Assembly: GCA_022711315.1 (NCBI GenBank) | Contig: JAKLFG010000002.1 | Location: 1 to 64,000, forward strand | Source of the DNA: a bacterium | GTDB lineage: Bacteria > UBP6 > UBA1177 > JAKLFG01 | Length of the DNA stretch: 64,000 nucleotides | Reading direction: 5' to 3' | Shown: positions 1-9,144 of the stretch, in pieces | How the letters are laid out: each line of letters starts with the position of its first letter | Position numbering within the stretch: position 1 is the first letter of the stretch | Program-made: the position numbers and the translations under genes | Notes under the pieces: generated by a model | What the model was told of the DNA's origin: nothing | Databases searched by the model: none | What the model saw: the letters and a program-made list of their open reading frames with translations, nothing else

Positions 1-728
1 CGGATGGTCGCCAGCATCGTGCCGACATACTGCGCGTTGGCCGCTATCTCTTCTTTTATCCCCGCGTCGTCTATCGTTCCATCCTCTTCGAGATCATCCA
101 TGAGGTCGCCGAGCAGTTGCGAGAGTTTTCCTTCGGTGTTGCCGGCCTGCAGGATCGCCGATATGGCGAGCAGTATCGCGTTGCTGGTCCCTTGTCGTGA
201 GATATCCATCTCTTGGAAAGAGGAAACGCCCTCTTCTTCGATGTAGAACGCCTTCAGCACCTCCGCCTCGGCCTGTACTCGCGCCTCGGTGAAGTTCTTT
301 TCCTCATGTTCCATGAGATACTTGATGCGGGGCCGCGCCAGCGTCGTGAGGATGTTGACATTGGTCTTCTCGCCCAGCGAAAGGTCGGCGAGCACATTGA
401 AGGTGAGCGTCGAGGCGCTGACATCGCCCGTTATTTCGTTGAAGTAATAGCCCGATGCCTTTATCTCGGCGTATCTGCTCGTTAGAGTCGACGGCAAGTC
501 GAACCCGCCGAGATCGTCCTCGGTCTGGGTGTTGTAACTCTTGCCGGTCGGCGCAAGGGCGGCGTCGAGTTCCTGAATGTCTATCTGGCTGTTCTTCACG
601 AACGGCCCTTTCTGGACGAAGCCGGTGATGGTGTAGTCAACATCATGGTCTTTCGTCGTGTTCTCGCCGTCGCAGGAGACGACCAACAAGAACGACACGC
701 TTGCCAACAACCACCAGAAGCATTTCAT
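1..728 (-). CDS. Acidic-linker lipoprotein, paralogue of the next gene (partial, runs off the left edge)
   Basis: The start is the ATG at 728, preceded by an AAGGAGG site. The N-terminus is a lipoprotein signal (hydrophobic stretch, then VVSC), so export and lipidation at Cys19 are expected. Next come a short acidic linker and a domain starting at FVQKGPFVKNSQIDIQ, which is shared with the genes at 759-2447 and 36279-38750. Its first beta-rich part looks like a carboxypeptidase-regulatory-type fold; this is inference. The reading frame is still open at base 1, so the C-terminus is missing. DNA identity with 1669 onward (offset 1668) is very high over this whole stretch, so this is a recent tandem duplicate. 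Function unknown; probably an outer-membrane surface protein. Confidence 0.85.
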   Translation of the reverse strand, partial: MKCFWWLLASVSFLLVVSCDGENTTKDHDVDYTITGFVQKGPFVKNSQIDIQELDAALAPTGKSYNTQTEDDLGGFDLPSTLTSRYAEIKASGYYFNEITGDVSASTLTFNVLADLSLGEKTNVNILTTLARPRIKYLMEHEEKNFTEARVQAEAEVLKAFYIEEEGVSSFQEMDISRQGTSNAILLAISAILQAGNTEGKLSQLLGDLMDDLEEDGTIDDAGIKEEIAANAQYVGTMLATI

Positions 729-758
729 AATGCGTTCCTCCTTTTTCGAGCTGATACT

Positions 759-2447
759 TTAGCGTACACAACGAACATAGATAAGGTCGTTTCGGTCGAG
801 AGAATTGCCGTCAATATTGCCCCTGTCAAAAGCGACACACCATGCATTGGAGGTATCGTCCGAAATTATGGAAGAAGACCAATGATAAGCAAAGTCTTGG
901 CCTTTCCAATTCCAAGTTCCGATTTGCCAAAAAAGGCCGTTTTCGCCGGGGCCTAGATTCGCCCGCTCGCTATTATTACATGAATTGGAATAACAACTAA
1001 TCGAAAGACAATCGTCTGTAACACCGCAGGACCCGCCGGTGACCGTTGCCGTGTCACCCCTAATGATAGTGCGAAGTTCCGAGATGGTCGGCATTCGCCA
1101 ATCATCATGTCCAGCGTAGGTCAAATTCTGACAATAGGTTTCCGCATCGTAGTGGCTTTTCATCGTATAGTCGATATCTCGTTGCCACATAAGCCCTATC
1201 GTATTGTCGACAACAACCATATCTCCATTTTCTTCCTGTACGGTCAGGATGCTCTTCGTTTTTACAGTGAAGATCCCTGTGTTTTCAAGAGAATCGGTAT
1301 AGACCCCTGCGTAAACGACGGTCACTGTCGCCTCGACAGCTGTTTCCAACTCCGCACTGGTGGTCACCTTGACGGCGATGAGGTCGCCCGCGACCAGTTC
1401 GGCGGTCGTCTCACCGAGGTCGACGCCGTTCACCACGAGCGTTCCGCCGGTCACCGTGGCATCGGCCGTCTCGGCGTAGGGTGGTAGGACGATCGTTATC
1501 TCGTTGGATGTGTATTCCGTCAACAGTTCAGCATCTACAATCGGAGCAAAAACAATGGTAAAATCATACTTGTTTATCACCGTATCGCCGTCATCGTCGC
1601 AAAAATCCTCAAAGGCGGGAACGGTGATGGTGGTGTCCAACTCCGCGTAGTAGGTCTCGATGTTGGTCCGGATGGTCGCCAGCATCGTGCCGACATACTG
1701 CGCGTTGGCCGCTATCTCTTCTTTTATCCCCGCGTCGTCTATCGTTCCATCCTCTTCGAGATCATCCATGAGGTCGCCGAGCAGTTGCGAGAGTTGCCCT
1801 TCGGTGTTGTCTGCCTGCAGGATCGCCGATATGGCGAGCAGTATCGCGTTGCTGGTCCCCTGCTGGGAGATATCCATCTCTTGGAACGAGGAAACTCCAT
1901 CTTCTTCGATGTAGAACGCCTTCAGCACTTCCGCTTCGGCCTGCACTCGCGCCTCGGAGAAAGTCTTCCCTTCGTCGCTGATGAGATACTTGATGCGGGG
2001 CCGCGCCAGCGTCGTGAGGATGTTGACATTGGTCTTCTCGCCCAGTGAGAGGTCGGCGAGCACATTGAAAGTAAGGGTCGAGGCGCTGACACCCCCGGTA
2101 ATCTCGTTGAAGTAGTACCCCGACGCCTTTATCTCGGCGTACTTTTCCGACAGTTTCGAGGGCAACTCAAACCCGCCGAGGTCGTCCTCGGTCTGGGTGT
2201 TGTAACTCTTACCGGTCGGCGCAAGGGCGGCGTCCAGTTCCTGAATGTCTATCTGGCTGTTCTTCACGAACGGCCCTTTCTGGACAAATCCGGTCACGGT
2301 GTAGTCCTGTATGACATCGTCGTCGGAGGTCGTCAGTTCGTCGCTGTCGGCAACGGAAACATCGTCCTTCGTGCTACTCTTCCCACCGTCACAGGAGAGG
2401 ATGAACAGCGCCGACATACTTGCCAAGAAAACAAAAAACCATCTCAT
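759..2447 (-). CDS. Lipoprotein with acidic linker and C-terminal DUF1566 (Lcl-type) domain
   Basis: 562 residues from the ATG at 2447, which lies 9 bases after GGGGAGG; the two ATGs further upstream sit too close to that site. Signal peptide with lipobox LFILSC (Cys19), then a 25-residue Asp-rich linker. The FVQKGPF domain follows, with a helical segment (about residues 120-270), a DDDGD calcium-like motif near 290, a beta-sandwich-like segment, and a DUF1566 domain from about 425 to the end (GLMWQRD, DDWRMPT, YVRCVR). DUF1566 is a C-lectin-like fold common in secreted bacterial proteins. The DUF1566 part is visibly AT-richer than the N-terminal half, which suggests domain shuffling. It lies 30 bases upstream of the truncated paralogue and is probably co-transcribed with it. 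Ligand unknown. Confidence 0.85.
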   Translation of the reverse strand: MRWFFVFLASMSALFILSCDGGKSSTKDDVSVADSDELTTSDDDVIQDYTVTGFVQKGPFVKNSQIDIQELDAALAPTGKSYNTQTEDDLGGFELPSKLSEKYAEIKASGYYFNEITGGVSASTLTFNVLADLSLGEKTNVNILTTLARPRIKYLISDEGKTFSEARVQAEAEVLKAFYIEEDGVSSFQEMDISQQGTSNAILLAISAILQADNTEGQLSQLLGDLMDDLEEDGTIDDAGIKEEIAANAQYVGTMLATIRTNIETYYAELDTTITVPAFEDFCDDDGDTVINKYDFTIVFAPIVDAELLTEYTSNEITIVLPPYAETADATVTGGTLVVNGVDLGETTAELVAGDLIAVKVTTSAELETAVEATVTVVYAGVYTDSLENTGIFTVKTKSILTVQEENGDMVVVDNTIGLMWQRDIDYTMKSHYDAETYCQNLTYAGHDDWRMPTISELRTIIRGDTATVTGGSCGVTDDCLSISCYSNSCNNSERANLGPGENGLFWQIGTWNWKGQDFAYHWSSSIISDDTSNAWCVAFDRGNIDGNSLDRNDLIYVRCVR

Positions 2448-2542
2448 GCTCATCATCCTCCCCGGTCTGCCGTTGACATCGGGGGGATACTACTCCCGGG
2501 CAGAGAGGAAATCAAGGTCACGCAATAAGAGAGGGGCCACCG

Positions 2543-2570
2543 TTGCTTTTCGCGCCGGAAAAACTACAAT
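2543..2570 (+). promoter_or_regulatory. Sigma70-type promoter of the moxR operon
   Basis: TTGCTT at 2543-2548 and TACAAT at 2565-2570 with a 16 bp spacer. Predicted transcription starts near 2577, leaving a leader of about 22 bases before the GGAGG-preceded ATG at 2599. The -35 core TTGC recurs at other promoters in this window. Confidence 0.6.
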
Positions 2571-2598
2571 CATGCCACACCCCACCCACGGAGGCCCC

Positions 2599-3540
2599 AT
2601 GGACACCGTTGCCGCCCGCGCCGTCTACCGCAAGATACACGACAACATCGCCACCGTCATCCGCGGACAGGACCGCACGATACGCCCCCTGCTCGCCGCC
2701 TTTTTCAGCGGCGGCCATGTCCTGCTGGAGGACTACCCCGGCACCGGCAAGACGACGCTCGCCAAGACGCTCGCCCGCTCCATAGACATCCCGTTCCGCC
2801 GCATCCAGTTCACCCCCGACCTGCTTCCTTCCGACATCCTCGGCGTATCGGTCTACAATCAGCACGACGGGAAGTTCGAGTTCCGCGAGGGGCCCGTGTT
2901 CACCAACATCCTGCTCACCGATGAGATAAACCGCGCGAGTCCCCGCACCCAGTCGGCGCTCCTCGAGGCGATGGCCGAGGGACAGGTGAGCACCGACGGC
3001 GTCCGGCGGCCGCTCCCCGAGCCGTTCTTCGTCATCGCGACGCAGAACAACATCGAGTCGCGCGGCACCTATCCGCTCCCCGAATCGCAGATGGACCGGT
3101 TCATGATGCGGCTCTCGATGGGCTACATCGGGCGCGACGAAGAGGTGGCGGTCATGTCGGCGCAGGGTATCGAACATCCGCTCAAGCAGGTGCGGCCGGT
3201 CAGCGACGCCGCCGAGGTGACGGCGGTCCTCCACGCGGTCCGGGGCGTCGCCATCAGCGAAGAGATGAAACGCTACATCGTCGATCTTACCGCCGCCACC
3301 CGCACCGCGGAGGGGATCGCGCTCGGGGCGAGCCCGCGAGCCTCCATCGCCCTCATGCGGACCGCGCAGGCACTGGCACTCTTCGACGGCAAGGGTTTCG
3401 TGACCCCCGACTATGTGCAGGAGATGGCCATACCGGTCCTCGCCCACCGCCTGTTCCTCGACCCGCAGGCCCGGTTCGCCGGGCTGTCGGCCGAAGCGGT
3501 CGTCACCCGCGTCCTGCAAGGGATCCCGGCGCCGGTATGA
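2599..3540 (+). CDS. MoxR-family AAA+ ATPase
   Basis: 313 residues. Walker A GTGKTT near residue 48, Walker B LLTDEINRA near 107 and the sensor motif ATQNNIE near 153 are all intact; the length is normal for MoxR. The start chosen is the ATG at 2599 with ACGGAGG five bases upstream; the open frame continues further 5' into the promoter and the divergent gene. MoxR ATPases act as chaperone-like remodelers, usually with vWA or DUF58 partner proteins. The downstream DUF58 gene begins on an ATGA overlap, so the pair is translationally coupled. The substrate cannot be read from sequence; cell-envelope assembly is the usual inference for this gene order. Confidence 0.93.
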   Translation: MDTVAARAVYRKIHDNIATVIRGQDRTIRPLLAAFFSGGHVLLEDYPGTGKTTLAKTLARSIDIPFRRIQFTPDLLPSDILGVSVYNQHDGKFEFREGPVFTNILLTDEINRASPRTQSALLEAMAEGQVSTDGVRRPLPEPFFVIATQNNIESRGTYPLPESQMDRFMMRLSMGYIGRDEEVAVMSAQGIEHPLKQVRPVSDAAEVTAVLHAVRGVAISEEMKRYIVDLTAATRTAEGIALGASPRASIALMRTAQALALFDGKGFVTPDYVQEMAIPVLAHRLFLDPQARFAGLSAEAVVTRVLQGIPAPV

Positions 3541-4862
3541 GACGCCGGCTCTACATCTGGTACCGCCGCACCGAGCGGTTCTCGCGCTATCTCCGCGAAC
3601 GGCTCACCCCCGTCGGCATGCTCGTGTGGGTGCTCTTCTTTTCCGCGCTCATCTTCGGGCTGAACACTCAGAAGAGCATGGTGTTCCAGATACTCGCGAT
3701 ACTCTTTTCCCTGCTCACGCTGTCGCGGCTCGCCGACCGTTCCTTCTCCCCGCGACTCGCCGTGCGCCGCCATCTCCCCAAGTACGGCGCCGCCGGCACG
3801 CCGCTCCGCTACCCGGTCACCGTCCGGAATCTCGGTGACCGCGCCGAGAAGGGGCTGACGCTCCGCGAGACGCCGGAGGACCCGACCCCCTCGTTCGAGG
3901 AATGGCGCGACACCCCCGAACCGGGCGAGGAGGAACGCAACCGGTTCGACCGGCTCATGCGGTATTACCGCTGGGAGTGGCTCATAGGCAAACGGATCGG
4001 CGCGACCTTCGAGCCGGCCGAACTGCCGACGCTCGCTCCCGGCGAAACGCGCGACATCGAGTTGACGCTCACCCCGACGCGGCGGGGCGTCGTCCGGCTC
4101 GCCGGCCTGCGGGCCGAGCGGAGCGACCCGTTCGGCGTCTGGAAGCGGGGGCTCGTCGTGCCCGCCGAAGGACGGCTCACCGTCCTGCCGCGGCTCTATC
4201 CGGTGAACGCCCCCGATTTCTGCGGCCACCGCCGCTACCATCCGGGCGGCGTGCCGTCGGCCCATAAGACCGGTGATTCCGAGGAGTTCACTCAGGTCCG
4301 CGAGTACCGCCCCGGCGATCCGCTCCGCAAGATACACTGGCGTTCGACGGCGCGGACCGGGATGCTCACCGTCAAGGAGTTCCAGAACGAATACTTCGCG
4401 CGGGTCGGCATCATACTCGACACCTTCCTGAAAAGTTCCTTCAGCGCGGTGCTCGAAGAGGCGGTGTCGGTCGCCGCCTCGTATGTCGCCCGCGGCGGAT
4501 CGGACGACGAGATGGTGGACCTCATGTTCGTCGGCGCCGAGGCCTATTCGTTCACCGGCGGGCGCGGCGTCGCGAGCACCGACCGGATGCTCGAGATACT
4601 CGCCGGGGTCGAGCCGTGCCGCGACCGGCCGTTCGACGACCTCCTGCGCGTCGTTGCCGAACGGGCCACGCTCCTGTGCGGCGCGGTGGTGGTGCTGACC
4701 GGCTGGGACGACCGGCGGCGACAACTCATAGAAACGCTCGAAACGGCGCGGGTGGAGCACCTCGCGCTCCTCATCATCGATAACGCCGCAACCATTCCAA
4801 CGGAGGTTCCGGTGCGGGTGCTCGAGGTCGGCAGGATAGCGGAGGGCTTGAGACGGCTATGA
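3537..4862 (+). CDS. DUF58 domain protein, membrane-anchored MoxR partner
   Basis: 441 residues. Two hydrophobic segments near residues 26-62 anchor the protein, with the rest predicted soluble. The DUF58 signature EYRPGDPLRKIHWRSTAR is complete near residue 260 and is followed by a vWA-like region starting at GIILDTF. The start overlaps the moxR stop (ATGA) and the stop overlaps the next start (ATGA), so the three genes form one translationally coupled operon. DUF58 proteins accompany MoxR and transglutaminase-like proteins in many phyla; the exact role is not established. Confidence 0.92.
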   Translation: MRRRLYIWYRRTERFSRYLRERLTPVGMLVWVLFFSALIFGLNTQKSMVFQILAILFSLLTLSRLADRSFSPRLAVRRHLPKYGAAGTPLRYPVTVRNLGDRAEKGLTLRETPEDPTPSFEEWRDTPEPGEEERNRFDRLMRYYRWEWLIGKRIGATFEPAELPTLAPGETRDIELTLTPTRRGVVRLAGLRAERSDPFGVWKRGLVVPAEGRLTVLPRLYPVNAPDFCGHRRYHPGGVPSAHKTGDSEEFTQVREYRPGDPLRKIHWRSTARTGMLTVKEFQNEYFARVGIILDTFLKSSFSAVLEEAVSVAASYVARGGSDDEMVDLMFVGAEAYSFTGGRGVASTDRMLEILAGVEPCRDRPFDDLLRVVAERATLLCGAVVVLTGWDDRRRQLIETLETARVEHLALLIIDNAATIPTEVPVRVLEVGRIAEGLRRL

Positions 4863-6871
4863 ACCGCCCCGCCTACCAGACACCGCGCTGGCTGCTCGGC
4901 GCACTGTTCCTCTTCTGGGGCGTGAACAGCGACATGCCGGTCTACGGTCTCATGGCGGCCCTGCTCGTCGAGGGCTCGTACCTCGTCAAACGGAAATGGG
5001 AACTCACCCGCGACGATTTCATCCGGGTGAGCGATGTCAGTTCGTTCATCATGCTCGGATCCATCCTGCTCATCTATCTCACCAACGAGCCGTGGCAGAT
5101 CATGCGGCGGTTCGTCATCTGGCTCCCGATCATCCACCTGCCGCTCCTGCTCTCCCAACTCTACTCGACGAGCGACCGCATCGTCATCGGGACGCGGCTC
5201 GGCCTGCGCAAAGGCCGCGAACCGCACGCCCACCGACCGTTCAACCTGACCTGGATATATGCCGCGCTCCTCGTTTTCTCGGCCGCCGCCGCCAACAGCC
5301 GCGCGGTCTGGTTCTTCCCGTTCCTTGTGCTGTTCGCCGTGTGGGCCCTGTTCAACTACCGCGGCCGCCGCTACCCGGCGGCGCTCTGGACCGGCGGCAT
5401 GGTGATCGTCGCGGTCGTGTCGCTTTTCACCGCGCTCTCGCTCAACAACGCGTTCCTCTATTCGCAGGACCGGCTGATGGAGTATTATCAACTCTGGTTC
5501 GCCCGGTTCTACGCCGACCCGTTCAAGAGCGACACCAACCTCGGGTCGCTCTCGGCCTTCAAGGCCTCTTCGCGCATCCTGATGCGGGTCCGTCCCGGCG
5601 ACGGCCCCGGCGCCCCCTACTACCTCACCGACGGCGTCTTCGACACCTACGCGGTCACCTCGTGGTACAATCGCGATCCCCGCTCGCGTCCCGTACCGCT
5701 CGACGAGAACGCCCGGTGGGTGCTTCGCGAACCGGCGCCGCCGGTCGAGGCGCGCGTCGACATCAGCGCGTGGCTTCCCCGGAACAAGGGCGTGCTCCCG
5801 CTCCCGCAGGGGGCGCACCTCGTGTCGCGGCTCAACGCGGCGGGGCTCAAGGAACTGGCGCTCGGCCCGGTGCTCGTCGAAGAGGGCCCCGAACTGCTCG
5901 ACTACACCGCGCACTACCTGCCCGGCGCCGACCACGCGGCGCCGCCTTCCGACCGCGACCTCATGGTGCCGGCCGACGAACTGCCGGGGCTCGACGCCGC
6001 GATAGCCGAGATGGCGCCGGCGACCGGTGACCCGCGCGCCGTCATCGACGCGCTGGACCATTTCTTCCTCTTCCGCTTCACCTACTCGCTCGACGCCGTG
6101 CCGTACGCGAAACAGCGGACCGCCGTATCGAATTTCCTCATGAACCAGCGCCGCGGCCACTGCGAGTATTTCGCGACCGCCACGGTGCTTCTCCTGCGGC
6201 GGCTCGGCATACCGGCCCGCTACAAGACCGGGTTCCTCGTGGACGAATGGAGCCCCATCGAGGAGACCTATGTGGTGAGGGAACGGCACGGCCACGCGTG
6301 GGCGACGGCGTGGGTCGGTGGGGCATGGATCGACCTCGACACGACGCCGCCCGGCTGGATCGTGACCGAGTCGCTCGCCGCCGGACCGTTCGAACGGGTG
6401 CGCGACCTCTTCGCGTATCTCGGCTACCGCTACGAGAAGTTCCGGCAACTCAAGGACGAACGGGTCAATCAGGCGCTACTCGCCGGCATCGTGATACTTT
6501 CCGCCATCCTCCTTTACCGCATCTATGCGCAACGCCGACGAAAGGAGGCGGGGGCCGGGGGCCTGACCGATCTCATGCAGTACGACACGCCGGGGAAGGA
6601 TTCTCCGTTCCATGCGGTGGCGGAACTCCTCGCCACTATCGGCGTCGCGCGGCTCGATCATGAGACCTACGGCCGCTGGGCACTGCGCATCGACGAGGTG
6701 CGGCGGGGGCGCGGCGACGCGAACACCCCCTTCGTGGACGAAGAGTTCATGGCGCTTCTTTCTCTTCATGAACGGTACCGGTTCGACCCGCGGGGGCTGA
6801 CGGCCGAAGAGAAGGAACGCTTCATCGCCGATGCCACCGCGTGGCTCGAACGCCACCGGCCGAAGCAGTGA
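4859..6871 (+). CDS. Membrane transglutaminase-like protein (TgpA type)
   Basis: 670 residues. The N-terminal part, up to about residue 205, holds several membrane segments. An extracytoplasmic transglutaminase core follows, with the triad visible as Cys in RGHCEYF (about 433), His in RHGHAW (about 475) and Asp in IDLDTTP (about 490). One more membrane segment lies near 545, then a DUF4129-like cytoplasmic tail. This is the layout of TgpA/DUF3488 proteins. It is the last gene of the moxR-DUF58-transglutaminase operon, coupled by an ATGA overlap. Likely an envelope-localised cysteine protease or transglutaminase; substrate unknown. Confidence 0.9.
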   Translation: MNRPAYQTPRWLLGALFLFWGVNSDMPVYGLMAALLVEGSYLVKRKWELTRDDFIRVSDVSSFIMLGSILLIYLTNEPWQIMRRFVIWLPIIHLPLLLSQLYSTSDRIVIGTRLGLRKGREPHAHRPFNLTWIYAALLVFSAAAANSRAVWFFPFLVLFAVWALFNYRGRRYPAALWTGGMVIVAVVSLFTALSLNNAFLYSQDRLMEYYQLWFARFYADPFKSDTNLGSLSAFKASSRILMRVRPGDGPGAPYYLTDGVFDTYAVTSWYNRDPRSRPVPLDENARWVLREPAPPVEARVDISAWLPRNKGVLPLPQGAHLVSRLNAAGLKELALGPVLVEEGPELLDYTAHYLPGADHAAPPSDRDLMVPADELPGLDAAIAEMAPATGDPRAVIDALDHFFLFRFTYSLDAVPYAKQRTAVSNFLMNQRRGHCEYFATATVLLLRRLGIPARYKTGFLVDEWSPIEETYVVRERHGHAWATAWVGGAWIDLDTTPPGWIVTESLAAGPFERVRDLFAYLGYRYEKFRQLKDERVNQALLAGIVILSAILLYRIYAQRRRKEAGAGGLTDLMQYDTPGKDSPFHAVAELLATIGVARLDHETYGRWALRIDEVRRGRGDANTPFVDEEFMALLSLHERYRFDPRGLTAEEKERFIADATAWLERHRPKQ

Positions 6872-6883
6872 ATATCCTTCCGC

Positions 6884-6912
6884 TTTACTTTCAATTTATT
6901 CATGGCTATAAT
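6884..6912 (+). promoter_or_regulatory. Promoter of the SBBP lipoprotein gene
   Basis: TTTACT at 6884-6889 and TATAAT at 6907-6912 with a 17 bp spacer, 13 bases after the transglutaminase stop codon. The predicted leader of roughly 48 bases ends at an AAGGGG site before the ATG at 6967. Confidence 0.6.
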
Positions 6913-6966
6913 CGCGGCATGGTTGGGGAACAGCGTTTAGTTCCTTTCGTTGATAAGGGGACGGTC

Positions 6967-8412
6967 ATGGGTAGATATCTTTTTATCCTTGCGGCACTGC
7001 TGATGTTGGTCTCCTGTGACGATGTCGGCACAAAGACCTTGACAGAAAGTGATTTAGGTAAGGACGACAACGCAGCTGATACCACAGTGGATATTGAAGA
7101 ACAGGATGTCAAAACCGATGATTCTTTTCCTGATGACCTGACCGACACAGCGCAACCAGACAATGACTCCGTGAATGAGTCAGATGTGATAGCTGACAAC
7201 GATGCTATCAACATAGTGCCTCTTAACATCGCTTGGATCAAACAATGCCCTGATATTGCAACGGTGTTGGCTGTCGATGAAGTGAACATTTATACGGCCG
7301 GAGCAACAGCGCTTGCTCTTGATGAAAATACGAATACTGGCCTCGACGATGTTTTTCTAACCAAATGGAGCAATGAAGGAACAGAGATATGGACCAAACA
7401 ATGGGGCAGTACGGAAAATGATGACGCATTTTCTGTTGCAGCGAGAGGTTCCAATATCTTTATTGCCGGCATTACTGAAGGGTCATTTGACGGGAATACT
7501 CTCCCCGCGCCGGGATATCAGGATTCGTTCTTATTAAGAACCGACACCAATGGTGCTCCTGTTTGGATCAAGCAGTGGGGCGCAGGTGCTTGGGATACCG
7601 CCGCTTCTGTGGCGATAGATAATAGTAATGATACATATACGACCGGGAGCTTAGATGAATTTATAGAGCCCAATTACTATAGCGACATTTTCCTCCAAAA
7701 AAGAAACGACGAAGGAAATCTCCTTTGGGAAAAACAATGGGGAACGGGGGCGGACGACTACGGAGTTTCAGTTGTCATGGACAGTGAAGATTATATTTAT
7801 GTTACTGGCTCCACGATGCTATCGCTGGACGGCAACATAAACCCGAATGAGGGATGGCACGATGTTTTTCTCACCAAATGGGATTCCAGCGGAACAAAAT
7901 TATGGACCAAGCAATGGGGGACCGTTGAGGTAGATCATGCGCAAAAAATGGTGATAGATGATTCTGATAATATCTACATAACAGGAAACACCGATGGCTC
8001 CTTTGATGGGTACACCAATGTGGGCGGGAAGCAGGATATCTTCTTAACAAAACTCGATACCGAAGGATCCATGATATGGACCGTACAATGGGGAACGGAT
8101 AAGAATGAGGATGTCGTTTCAGTCGCAGTATCCAGATCAGGGAGTATTTTTGTCGCAGGTCGAACGGAAGGGGTCTTGGATGGTAATACCAAGATTGGAA
8201 GTTACGACATTTTCCTCACCAAGTGGAATGCCAACGGAACAAAAGCATGGACCAAGCAATGGGGCACGGAAAAAATGGATTGGGTTTATGATATGGTAAC
8301 CGATTCTTCTGATAACATCTATCTGGTTGGATATGGTCCGCTGGATATTAATTCTTCCAGTAGCGAGAATAACTATGCGCCTTTTCTCATGAAAATTCTT
8401 CCTGAAGAGTGA
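6967..8412 (+). CDS. Lipoprotein with SBBP-type beta-propeller repeats
   Basis: 481 residues. The lipobox LMLVSC is followed by about 55 residues rich in Asp and Thr. The body contains at least six repeats built around W-x-K-Q-W-G followed by an Asp/Glu-rich turn and a V-x-G-x-T strand (for example IWTKQWGSTEND and KLWTKQWGTVEVD), which is the SBBP beta-propeller pattern. The open frame extends upstream to 6841 inside the previous gene; the ATG at 6967 has an AAGGGG site and fits the promoter. Base composition is clearly AT-richer than both neighbours, which suggests separate acquisition. It probably sits on the cell surface; ligand unknown. Confidence 0.85.
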   Translation: MGRYLFILAALLMLVSCDDVGTKTLTESDLGKDDNAADTTVDIEEQDVKTDDSFPDDLTDTAQPDNDSVNESDVIADNDAINIVPLNIAWIKQCPDIATVLAVDEVNIYTAGATALALDENTNTGLDDVFLTKWSNEGTEIWTKQWGSTENDDAFSVAARGSNIFIAGITEGSFDGNTLPAPGYQDSFLLRTDTNGAPVWIKQWGAGAWDTAASVAIDNSNDTYTTGSLDEFIEPNYYSDIFLQKRNDEGNLLWEKQWGTGADDYGVSVVMDSEDYIYVTGSTMLSLDGNINPNEGWHDVFLTKWDSSGTKLWTKQWGTVEVDHAQKMVIDDSDNIYITGNTDGSFDGYTNVGGKQDIFLTKLDTEGSMIWTVQWGTDKNEDVVSVAVSRSGSIFVAGRTEGVLDGNTKIGSYDIFLTKWNANGTKAWTKQWGTEKMDWVYDMVTDSSDNIYLVGYGPLDINSSSSENNYAPFLMKILPEE

Positions 8413-8433
8413 AATGCAGGGGGCGACACGAAC

Positions 8434-9144
8434 CTAGCTGAACAGCGGTTCGCGCTTCACTATCAATGCAATGAGTTCGGAGAGTTCGGGGGAGAGCGGG
8501 CCGCGCTCGGTGAGGTCGGGGAGGTGGAGCGTCGTCGGTTTCTTGGTGTCGAACGGCGTATATTTAAGGATAAGGTGTTCGAGGTAGAATTCGGCCGGGT
8601 CGCGTTGTTCGGGGTCATAGAGCGGATCACCCGTGAGCGGCAACCCCATCCCGGCGCACATCACCCGTATCTGGTGGAAGCGTCCGGTCAGTAACCGGAT
8701 GAGGAGATGCCACCGGTCGGGCATCCCCGGCACCGGCGCGGCGCCGAGTATCTCCAACCGCGACGATTTACCGCCGGCATGGACGATCTTCGAGCGTCCT
8801 TTCTCCTCTTTCAGATATGCCGCGTGTTCGCCGATGAGGTCGGCAGGACCCTTCCCCGCCGGAGCGGCGACGCGGGCGAGATAGTATTTCTCCCAGCGAC
8901 CCGCCTTTATCTCGGCATTCTGGAACGCTATCGCCTCCTGCGAGAGGCAGACAAGAAGGATGCCCCGGGTAACGCGGTCGAGCCGATGCGGGAGTTTCGG
9001 GTCGGCGCCGGGATGCCTTTTGGCGACGAGCGCCTTTGCCGATACGCCGTCGGTGTCGCTTTTGAACTCGCTTGACAGACCCGCCGGTTTGAAGAGCACC
9101 AGTTCGTTGTCGCTTTCCCTGAGGATGAGTAACCCGCCGGACAT
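8434..9144 (-). CDS. RluA-family pseudouridine synthase
   Basis: 236 residues. The catalytic motif HRLDRVTRG holds the essential Asp at about residue 56, and the family motif GRFHQIRV and the terminal GDPLYD are present. It isomerises uridine to pseudouridine in rRNA or tRNA; the exact target cannot be assigned. No S4 domain is visible, so it is closer to the RluA/TruC short form than to RluC/D. The start overlaps the stop of the ankyrin gene (TGATG at 9142-9146), so translation is coupled. Confidence 0.88.
   Translation of the reverse strand: MSGGLLILRESDNELVLFKPAGLSSEFKSDTDGVSAKALVAKRHPGADPKLPHRLDRVTRGILLVCLSQEAIAFQNAEIKAGRWEKYYLARVAAPAGKGPADLIGEHAAYLKEEKGRSKIVHAGGKSSRLEILGAAPVPGMPDRWHLLIRLLTGRFHQIRVMCAGMGLPLTGDPLYDPEQRDPAEFYLEHLILKYTPFDTKKPTTLHLPDLTERGPLSPELSELIALIVKREPLFS

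Noticed and set aside
2311-2598. N-terminal extension of the MoxR frame
   Set aside because: It is antisense to the neighbouring lipoprotein and spans the operon promoter; the ribosome site supports 2599.
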